Below, piece after piece: positions 55,730-64,000 of a DNA stretch of 64,000 bases. The DNA comes from Ochotona curzoniae (lineage: Eukaryota > Chordata > Mammalia > Lagomorpha > Ochotonidae). Every line of letters starts with the position of its first letter. Position 1 is the stretch's first letter. The notes below the pieces were generated by a model. That model was given only the letters and a program-made list of their open reading frames with translations. It did not search any database and was not told the DNA's origin. The stretch is from the NCBI RefSeq assembly GCF_017591425.1, contig NW_024465885.1, positions 42,713,001 through 42,777,000 of the forward strand, in the 5' to 3' direction. The position numbers and the translations under genes are program-made.

Positions 55730-57438
55730 GTGAGTTGCCCAGCCTAGCCAAATGAACACTGCATCCTTTCTGTGCATGGCACCCCCTACCCCCTGCCTTG
55801 TGCCCACGACCCCCGCCTTCCATCCATGGCCCCCTGCCTTCTGCCCACAGTCCACCTTGTGCCCACCCTCTGCATAGTGCCTGTGTTTCCGAGTCTTCAC
55901 CACCTTGGCCTCCCTCCCTCTGTCATGCTTTGTGCTTGGCGCTGACTTTCCTTCAGTGATACTTCCCAGTTCTCCAAATGGCGACATGCCGCCATACTCT
56001 GATTTTACTCTCTTGAGCCACTGTTGAGTTCCTCCTTCAAAGCCCCCCACCAGTGGTCCCCTGCATGCTCCTTCCTTTCACCTCCTCTTTGGCACCTGTC
56101 CTTGCCTGGTCATTCTCCTGTCAGGTGGCTCCTTGCCTGTCACCCCGGTTGGGAAAGAAGATTCTAGAACAGCAGGGAGCTCACGTGCATTGCATGGGAA
56201 TCTGGGAAATGAGTGGCAGATTGGGCCCTCATGAGGGTGTCCTGTGATTGGAGTGGTGGAGCTGATGTGAGGCAGGACCAGCCGGGGAGAGTGCCAGCCA
56301 GCTGAGGCCAGCTGCTCCAGAGCCCTGCCTGCGAGGGAGACTGGTCAGTACTGTGTTGTCCCCAGTCATCACAGCGATGGCGGAATGGGGTCCCTTCCAG
56401 ACCAGAATGTGGGCAACAAGAAAAGGATGTGTGACTTGTAGGAGTAAAGGGCCCTTTGGGGAGACCCCTTGAGGAGGGTGACCGCATTCCTTGTCATCCG
56501 TGTGACACTTGCGGTCCATACAGTTTACTGTTACTGTGTCAGGGGAGCAGGTTAGCTGTCCAGTGTGGAAAGGTGCAGGGGGAGATGAGCCGGGGGTAGG
56601 CTGTAGGGCTGTCATGTTGAAGCACAGCCCTTTGTTCTTGCCTCTTATATCAGGTTGCTTGATGTGGGCAAAGAATTCACATGTAGTGAACACAGATGTT
56701 GCATTGCTCAGCTTGGGCCCCAGGAGTCAAACCAGAGGGGTCTGCTCCCCAAGGAAGGGTTTCCCCAGCACCTTCTACCCCTCCCCTGCCCTTTGCCTCC
56801 TTCTCTGTCCCTACCCATTAACCAGAACCAATGACTACCCAGAAGTAATGGTGGTGACAGGTGGCCTTGGAGGGGGTATGGAAGGAGGCAGGTGGCCCCA
56901 AACCAGACGCCTGGATGCGTCAGGGCTTGTGTCCAGCCAGGGAGCAGCTGGCTGTGTCCTCAGTCCTGGCTCCAGGGGACAGCCAGTCCCTTCCTTGGTA
57001 GCTTCTGTTGTATTTCCCACCCCACCACCCCAAGATCCTGCTGTATGGCCCAAGGTGCTTTGACAAGCTCTAAGGGGCTGCATCCCGAGTGCTGGGAAAA
57101 TAAAATCACATCTGTGAAAGCCCTCAGTCTTTCTCTTCACTGTTGCAGGGCTCTGGGGCTGCTGGGAAGGAGGAACAGAGGGAAAACTCAGAATATGCAG
57201 GGATTATTTACATGGTGATGGAAGAATAGCCAGGAGTCATGTTCAATGGTGAGGTCTCAGTGGGCAGAGCCTGTGGGGCACGCAGCCTGGAGTCTGGGGG
57301 TGGGGGGACTGTGGGGAGAAGACAGAGGGGGAGGGGGGAGAGTTAGAGTTCTCAACTTTGATGGATGGAGTGATCAGGAATTTGTGTGATTTTTCTTCTT
57401 TCCTCTCCCCTCCTCTCTTCTCCTTTTCTTTTTTCTTT
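55730..57438. other. Unique intron 4 sequence
   Basis: No next exon recognised. 57296-57338 has six G-runs of 4-6 (quadruplex-prone). 57390-57440 is CT-rich and abuts an antisense SINE. The 184-codon frame at 56509-57063 is not family-like. Confidence 0.6.
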
Positions 57439-57600
57439 TTTAAGATTTCTTTTGATTTGCAAGGCAGATTTGGAGAGAGCAGAGACAGAAAGAGAGATCT
57501 TCCATCTGCCGGTTCACTCCCCAAATGGGTCACAGAAGTTGGAGCTGAACTGATCTGAATCAGGAACCTCTTCTGGTCTCCCACATGTGGGGTCCTTGGG
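57439..57600 (-). repeat. CSINE copy, antisense, 3' half only
   Basis: TTTTAAGATTTCTTTTGATTTG, GAGATCTTCCATCTGCC, ends after CTGGTCTCCCACATG. Confidence 0.85.
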
Positions 57601-58792
57601 ATGGAGTTGCAGGTGCTGGTTGGTTTGCCGTGGGGCTGGAAGCATTGGAGATGTAGAGTGCATCTGATGCTGCTGCCCTACTGGGCGCTGTGGCTCAGCA
57701 GCACTCTACACCGCGAGGTGTTGGTCATGTGCTCTCAGGATCAGGTTCACAGGGCTAATGGGGAACAGTGGGTGTCAGGGGGGAGTCTGCAGTATGTCCT
57801 GAGCCTGGGAGAGGATCCAAGTCTCCACCCAGACCGTCACCAAGTTGAAAAGTTGGAAGTGGCACCATCGGAGAATGAGCACTTTTATATGTTCAGATGA
57901 AGTTGTGAGAGTGGGTCTGGTAAGAAGTTAGCATCCTTGGTGATACCAGACAGTTTCTCTCTTTCTCTTTCTCCTCCTCTCTCTGCCTTGTGAGGGTAGG
58001 TGTGTCCAGGAGGAGCGTCCTCCCCAGCCATGACTGTGAGGACATCCATGTGTGTGGTGTGAGCCCAGCCTGAGAGATTTGGCTGTGTAGCCCTGGACAC
58101 ATGCAGGGCTCAGCTGTAACCAGATGCAAAGGGTGGGGCGAAGCAGAGCGACAGACCTGGCGCTCTACCAGCCAGGCTGCAGAGGGGAGCTGCATCTGCT
58201 GCCAGCGGCTGGCGGGTTGGGGACTGTTCCAGGTGGAGGAAATGGCATCTGCAAAGATGGGCGGGTGTACAATATCCAGTGACTGTGGCTGGTAATTTGG
58301 GATAAAGCATACAACTTGAGACTCTTTTGTACAGAATTCATCTCCTCCTGCTTTGGGGTCCTGTGCGTGAGATGGAGTTTCTGTTTAGTGTCCCAGATTG
58401 TTCTACCAGGATTGGAAGCAGACAACTTGAGGAGTCTTTCATTTTCAAGACTGCTTAAAGTGAGAGGGAAGGTCCCTCATGGGGGTGGACGTTGTCACTA
58501 CGAAGTCTTCTCTTTTTTATTGCTGTCAGACAGCAGCAGAATGAAGAGTTTACGAAAGTGGAATTCCCCTGCCTTCAGACTCTGGCCCCTGTGTTGGGCG
58601 TCAGGGACTTTTTCTCCAAGATGTCTGAGACTGACTTAGCAAGCAAACCTGGCTGCCACCCCAGGGGAGCCTGGGAGAGCAAGCCCCTCCCCACAAACAG
58701 AGCCCCCTGGGCCCTGCCCTAGCACAACAGGGACAAATGATGCAGGTAAAAGAAGTGGCTCTCTTTCTGGGGAGTTTCCCTTTGCTTTCATT
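57601..58792. other. Unique intron 4 sequence
   Basis: No exon or repeat recognised. Confidence 0.6.
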
Positions 58793-59113
58793 TTAAAAGA
58801 TATTATTAATATTATTATTTTATTATTTGAAAGGCAGTTTGAGAGAGAGAGAGATATTGTATCCACTGATTTACTCCCTTAATGACCATAATGGTTGGAG
58901 CTAAGCCAATCCAAAGCCAGGAGCCAGGAGCTTCCTCTGGATCTCCCACACAGATGCATGGTCCCAAGGACTTAGTTCATCCTCTGCTGCTTTCACAAGC
59001 CACTATCAGAGCTGGACTGGAAGTAGGGCAGCTGGAAAACATGAACCCGTGTTCCTATGGCATGCTGGTGCTATAGGCGGAAGCTAAGCCTGCTAAGCCA
59101 CAGTGCTGCCCTT
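58793..59113 (-). repeat. CSINE copy, antisense
   Basis: TTTTAAAAGATATTATTAATA tail with TTA expansions, GGATCTCCCACACAGATGC, ends TAAGCCACAGTGCTGCCC. Confidence 0.88.
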
Positions 59114-59324
59114 CTCATTACTTTTGAAGGTTATTATTTGCAGGACTGTGAAAATATCCTTTAAATCGCTCACCCCTTTCCCTTATTCCGGATAGCTGAA
59201 TTGTATGTATTTCCCGATGACTGGAGATTTCAAACACAAAACTCAAGGTATTCATCCTGCCGCAGGAAACCTTTAAACCTTTGCTCCCATCACTGGGCTT
59301 TCCTTCCTTAAAGAAAACACTGTC

Positions 59325-59656
59325 GGGCCCGGCATGATAGCGTAAAGGTTAAGGTCCTCGCTTGAACGCACAGGGATCCCATAGGGGCACTGGTTCTAAT
59401 CCCAGCAGCTCCACTTCCCATCCAGCTCCCTGTGTGTGGCCTGGGAAAGCAGTGAAGGACGGCCCAAAGCCTTGGGACCCTGCACCCACGTGGGAAACCT
59501 GGAGCAAGTCCCTGGCTCCTAGATTCAGATTGGCGCAGCACCGGTCGTTGCGGCCACTTGGGGAGTGAACCATTGTACGGAAGATCTTCCTGTCTGTCTC
59601 CTCCTGTCTGTGCATTTGCCTTTCCAATAAAATAAAGAAATCTTTTTAAAAAAAAA
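59325..59656 (+). repeat. CSINE copy, sense, TSD ACTGTC
   Basis: GGGCCCGGCATGATAGCGTA head, TGGTTCTAATCCCAGC B box, tail CCTTTCCAATAAAATAAAG. ACTGTC at 59319-59324 and 59657-59662 flanks it. Confidence 0.93.
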
Positions 59657-59662
59657 ACTGTC

Positions 59663-61657
59663 ATGGAAATTACTGCTTAAAACAGTGAGAATACAAATGG
59701 ACTTTATTTGCAGAATATTAAGACGCTCACTTGAGAACTCCCATGAATCCCAAAGCAAAAAATGAAGAGAATGATCCCCAAAAGATGGAGAATCCAGCTT
59801 CTTTTGGGGGGGGCCAGGGTTGCTCTTGACCCTTGGGGAGTCCCCGGGGTGTGTGGTTGAGTCACACACCACACATCCAGACCAGTTGGCTGAGTGGCAC
59901 TGTTCTAAGGCAGCCCTCCCACCTGTACATGGGACTGAGTATAGGAAACAGCGAGAGATTGTTCAAGGCATCAGACTTGGGACTTTGTAAAAGTTCACCT
60001 AGATTCCATCAGCTTCCCCACCCAGCCGCCCTCAGAATGGGGGCTGGCAGGAGGAGGGGACTTTTGGGGGGGAATCCAGGGGAATTTGGACTTTAAGCAA
60101 GAAAGCTCCCTTGAGCTTCCTAGATGTCTTGGGTATAAAACACACGACTTTTTCTTTTGTAGTTAGCTGCTTTGTTGGATATAGAAGCGGATCAGGAGAA
60201 GGGAAAAAGAACCAAAGTCATTCAAATGCATAAGAAACCATTTGTCAGGAACAGGCACAGTTGGATGGAGTGGGGTGCAAGTTTGAGCTTCCTGAATGTG
60301 GGGGGTCTGGGTGGGCTTCCTCTCTCCCAACCTGCTGGAGATCTCTTGATCCTGGAGCTGGGAGGAGATTGCTGTTGGCTGTAGTTATTTTAGTTTCTTA
60401 AATTCCTTTCTTGCAAATTACCCAGAAATCATGTGTTCATACTTGGGTATCAACAGGGCAGTGTCTGAGGCTCCTGTCCATGCGCCCTGCGAGGGGACTG
60501 GACCCTCCACCTGCTGGTATTGCTGTACCCTTGCATCTTGCTGCAGTCAGGGTGATCTGCAGGGAGCCGTGATCCTGTCTTTCTTCTTCCTGGGCGTTTC
60601 GGCTGCAAAGGAAGATTGGTGCCTTTAGGAGGCAGGACTACCATCTGGCTGTCCCAGGGCCTCTGGCTTTCTGCCTCCAGCCACCCTGCACTGTCACACT
60701 TTGTCGCTTTGACAGCAGATCATCCCATTTGGTCCTCGAGACAGTGGTTCACACTGGCTGCTCTCTGCTTGAAGAAATTCTATTGTTGTGTTGGCCTGTT
60801 TTCCCCCCACCTCTCATTCCCAGTCTCTGATTGCTCTCTGTCTCCTTCTCTCTGTCTGATTTCTGGGGGTCCCACATCTGCCACCGCGAGCTGATGGGCC
60901 CTGAGCCGTATTTCAAAACATCCGTCAGGACATTCTTGAGCGTGTTTGCAAACTACCCCTAATTCTGCAGGATTACCGGAGCTTGCAAACCACATTCCGC
61001 AGCGTCCGCTTGGCATTCCCACATCCTTCTGAAATGTCAGAGGGACCAGATCTCTCTTCATCCTAATGTTAAACATGATGAAGCGTCTTGGGGAGAGGGC
61101 TTAAGAAGCTCCTTTTGATTTATCTTCTAAGATCTCAATGTAGGTTTCCGTCATTGTTGGACATCAGGAAACAAACGTAATTGTAGCTATTTTCCCCCTG
61201 TTGTTCTTTTTAAAATAAATGGGACACCAAATCACCATTGTCCAACCATTAATTTATGCCAGGTGCTTCTTTGAGTACTTTGTCTTTGTTCCCTTTGTGC
61301 TTCTTGCCAACAGAGAGCTGGGAACCCTGAGTAGCCACATTTTAGAGGGAGGAAACGTGGGGAACAGAGAGAAAGCGAAGTCCTCTTTCTTAAGGATGGT
61401 GATTTCTGTTGACGATGAATTCATCTCAGAGCAATGGGGTTCTGGAGTCTGTTTAATCATCAGAATTCCTATAGAAGCTAGTTGCTGCATCCCAGGTTGA
61501 TCCCACAGTGCCCTGGTGCCATTTTTAAGATAAATAAGCATGTGTTATGCTTACCTGTGCTGCTATGCATATTGCAGAGGAAAAAAAAAAAACAAATCCA
61601 TGGGGATTTGAAAGGTTTATCATCTTTTTTTTCCTTTGTAGCGTTCTTTTTCCAGAA
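59663..61657. other. Unique intron 4 sequence, possible conserved block
   Basis: 2 kb without clear repeats. 60890-61210 is dense in unusual, non-repetitive motifs (GTTTGCAAACT palindrome-like near 60948, CAAACGTAATTG) and may be conserved. No exon recognised. Confidence 0.45.
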
Positions 61658-61930
61658 ATGTTTATTTTTATTTGAACAGTAAAATCATAGAGAAAAGGAG
61701 AGCGAGAGCTCTTCCAATCTGTTTGTTAACTACTTGGATGACCACAGTGGGAGTCAGGACTTCCACGTGGGTGCAAGGGCTCACACACCTGGGCCATCCT
61801 CCCTTGCTTTTCCAGGCCACAATCAGGGAGGTGGGTCAGAGGTGGAGCAGTCAGCGTGTGAATTGGCGCCTATGTGGAATGCTGGCATTGCAGGCAGAGG
61901 CTTTACCCAATATACCGCAGCATCAGACCC
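61658..61930 (-). repeat. CSINE copy, antisense
   Basis: TGTTTATTTTTATTTGAACAG, GAGCTCTTCCAATCTG, ends AATATACCGCAGCATC. Older and diverged. Confidence 0.8.
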
Positions 61931-62008
61931 ATACACCATCCTTTCAAAGCAGGATTGGGGAACCAATTTTCTGTGAAGGCTATTTTGATGTTTTTAAAAC
62001 CATTTGTA

Positions 62009-62346
62009 GGGCCCGGCGCGGTGGCGCAAGTGGTTAAAGGTCCTCGCCTAGCACGCCCGGGATCCCATATGGGCGCCGGTTCTAATCCCGGCAGCCCCGC
62101 TTCCCTTCCAGCTCCCTGCCTGTGGCCTGGGAAAGCAGTCGAGGACGGCCCAAAAGCTTTGGGAACCTGCACCCGCGTGGGAGACCCAGAAGAGGCTCCT
62201 GGCTTCGGATCGGCATAGTATCGGCCCGTTGCGCTCACTTGGGGAGTGAATCATCAGACGGAAGATCTTTCTCTCTGTCTCTCCTCTCTCTGTATATCCG
62301 CCTTTCCAATGAAAAAATAATAAAAATAAATCTTTAAAAAAAAAAA
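62009..62346 (+). repeat. Youngest full-length CSINE, sense
   Basis: GGGCCCGGCGCGGTGGCGC head, A-box-like GTGGCGCAAGTGG and intact B box GGTTCTAATCC (62078-62088), tail with AATAAATC and A-run. TSD AAAACCATTTGTA at 61996-62008 and 62347-62359 is perfect. It sits directly before the next SINE. Confidence 0.96.
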
Positions 62347-62359
62347 AAAACCATTTGTA

Positions 62360-62662
62360 GATAGTGTAGTGGTTAAGGTCCTTTCCTTGAATATGCCAGG
62401 ATCCCATATGGGCGCCGGTTCTAATCCCAGCAGCCCTGCTTGCCCTGCCTGTGACCTGGGATTGCAGTCGAGGACAGTCCAAACCTTTGGAACCCTGCAC
62501 CCGCGTGGAGACCCGGAGGAAGCTCCTGGCTTTGGATTGGCTCAGCTCCAGCCATTGTGTGGCCGCTTGGGGAGTGAACCATCAAACGGAAGATCTTCCT
62601 GTCTGTCTCTCTTCCTCTGTGTGCATCTGCCTTTCCAATAAAACATAAATTAAAAAGAAAAA
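62360..62662 (+). repeat. CSINE copy, sense, 5'-shortened
   Basis: GATAGTGTAGTGGTTAAGG, GGCGCCGGTTCTAATCCC, tail CCTTTCCAATAAAACAT. It begins exactly at the end of the upstream copy's target duplication. Confidence 0.92.
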
Positions 62663-63306
62663 AGAAAATTCTCAACTCGAAAATCAGCCTGCTGTGAATA
62701 TTTTGAGTTTTGCGTCCCATCTTGCAATTTGTCTTGGCAGGACCAGACCAAATGATTTTGTGGCCCTTGTATAGCTGGACGTTCCCCAACCCAGTAAAAG
62801 GAAAAGCATTCTTGCTCACTGCGGGGTCATTGAAATGGAGCTTCCAGGTGCAGGAATGTAGAATTAACCGGATGGCTCTGGACAGCTAAAAAACCTGGAA
62901 CAAATTTAAATATTACTGAGACTGAAACCTCCTCCCCCAGAACATTCGAATTTGCAGTGTTCCTTTGATCAGATGGCTCGTGTGTGGTGGGAGCAGAATC
63001 CTTGTACCTGGATGTGTCGGATTCTCTCTGCTGGAATGACCCAGCCCGCCTGTCACTTCTCCACCCCCACCCTCCAGTAACTTCAGACATGGGTGTGGGC
63101 ACAAGCGCCTAGAGAGGGCTTTCTTCCAGTGCAGACCGCAGGACCCTTCCCAGGGCTTTCTGAGTCAGTCTGCAGGGGGACCCAGGAACAGGTATTTCTA
63201 ACAAACTGCGGTACCCCGAGGACCACCTGTTGGGATCCAATGTCGTAGTCCAACCACCAGGAAGCTTTGTTCTCCAACATGAGGGAGTTCAAAATCTTCA
63301 TCATAG
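62663..63306. other. Unique intron 4 sequence
   Basis: No exon recognised; AT-moderate, free of repeats. Confidence 0.6.
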
Positions 63307-63435
63307 GGCCTGGCGTGATGGCTCAGTGGCTAAATCCTCGCCTTGCGTGTGCCAGGATCCCATATGGGCGCCGGTCCATGCCCCAGCTGCTCCACTTCCT
63401 ATCCAACTTGCTGCTCCTTACCTGCAGGAAAAGAC
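63307..63435 (+). repeat. CSINE copy, sense, 5' half only
   Basis: GGCCTGGCGTGATGGCTCAG head, GGATCCCATATGGGCGCCGG, then lost after the CACTTCCTATCCAAC region. Confidence 0.87.
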
Positions 63436-63581
63436 CACCCTCTTCAGGTGTGAGTGTGGATATTAGAGTCCAGTCTGAGGCCGCCAGAAGTGAACAGGAA
63501 ATGAATCCTTTGTTCTTTATTTTTGCCCTTTGGCTCAACTTCCTCGGATCCTGCTCAGATATTGGATTTTTTTTCCCAAAG

Positions 63582-63895
63582 AATTATTAATTTTTTTGAA
63601 AGGCAGAGTTACAGAGAGAAGGAAAGAGAAAGAGAGAGACCTTTTTTCTGTTGGTTCACTTCCCAAATGACCACAATGGTTGGAATTGAGCTGATCTGAA
63701 ACCAGAAGCCAGAAGCTTCTTCCAGATCTCTCAAGTGGGTGCAGGAGCCCAAGTTCCTGGGCCATTCTCTGCTGCTTTTCTAGGTCCTAAGTAGGAAGCT
63801 GGATTGAAAGTGCAGCAACCAGGACTTGAACCAGTACCCTTATGGGATTTTGGTGCTGCAGGCAGAGGATTAGCCTGACCTTGTTGCATGATGTA
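63582..63895 (-). repeat. CSINE copy, antisense
   Basis: TTAATTTTTTTGAAAGGCAG, GGTTCACTTCCCAAATGAC, GGTGCAGGAGCCCAAG, ends past GGCAGAGGATTAGCC. Confidence 0.87.
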
Positions 63896-64000
63896 CTAAG
63901 GCTCTGGGGTGTGAAGGTCGCAGGTCCAGCTTGCACATCAATAACATGCTGGCCCTGGAAGAGCAGGTGTTCCGGAGCCAGTGGGCAGACACTGTGGACA

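Larger units (their letters stand above)
55730..64000 (+). other. HUNK: HUNK intron 4, 5' part
   Basis: Starts with a strong GTGAGT donor and runs to the edge of the window. I looked in all + frames for the expected next segment (GVNMYAML...) and did not see it. Eight SINE copies and unique sequence fill it. Confidence 0.85.

Noticed and set aside
55728..55730. Methionine ending the exon 4 product
   Set aside because: The ATG uses the first intron base; the true codon is AT plus the first base of exon 5.
62009..62088. Functional tRNA gene
   Set aside because: The tRNA-like A/B boxes belong to the SINE head; the acceptor stem and anticodon arm do not form a tRNA.
55730..64000. HUNK exon 5 within the window
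   Set aside because: Looked for the segment after DVWS (GVNMYAML-type) in the + frames and found none; it is presumably to the right.
1..64000. CRISPR array, operon, phage or bacterial defence system
   Set aside because: The window is a spliced mammalian gene with SINE/L1 repeats; direct repeats seen are SINEs, microsatellites or the CCAAT minisatellite.

Overview
The window is mammalian nuclear DNA, most likely from a lagomorph and probably a pika (Ochotona). The organism call rests on about 56 copies of a tRNA-derived SINE whose head, A/B-box promoter region and tail match the lagomorph C-repeat (CSINE). One abundant, young subfamily has a tail/body variant that I associate with pika rather than rabbit. 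There are no prokaryotic features, no CRISPR array and no operon. Protein-coding content is three short, properly spliced exons of one gene on the + strand.  The gene is HUNK (hormonally up-regulated Neu-associated kinase), an SNF1/AMPK-related Ser/Thr kinase. Exon 2 is 36956-37248, exon 3 is 48847-48902 and exon 4 is 55594-55729, using the usual HUNK numbering. They join in frame (intron phases 0, 2, 1, 2) and encode about 161 consecutive residues of the kinase domain, from the VAIK lysine through HRD, DFG, the activation loop and APE to DVWS. Exon 1 lies upstream of the window. No exon 5 was recognised before the right edge, so everything else is intron.  Layout: 1-36955 is the 3' part of intron 1, rich in SINEs. 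It also holds a probable solo LTR (6509-6898), a roughly 32-bp minisatellite carrying regularly spaced CCAAT boxes (about 13484-13740), two hAT-like DNA-transposon relics, old L1 fragments, a 52-bp tandem duplication that doubles a CACGTG E-box (26395-26498), and unique stretches that look like candidate conserved non-coding elements. 37249-48846 is intron 2, with an old L1 fragment, a roughly 300-bp polypyrimidine tract and several young SINEs with intact target-site duplications. 48903-55593 is intron 3, with an AT-rich SINE-free block after exon 3 containing a perfect hairpin, a young truncated L1 3' end with a 14-bp target-site duplication (49993-50922), and two heat-shock-element-like motifs about 200 bp before exon 4. 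55730-64000 is the start of intron 4, including a young SINE inserted directly in front of an older one near 62 kb.  The long reading frames outside the three exons lie in SINEs, simple-sequence tracts or unique intronic DNA and show no recognisable protein. No new gene system is claimed. The items most worth checking are the helically phased CCAAT array, the duplicated E-box, the heat-shock-like sites, the weak exon 3 donor with its downstream hairpin, and the 12-C tract in the exon 4 acceptor.
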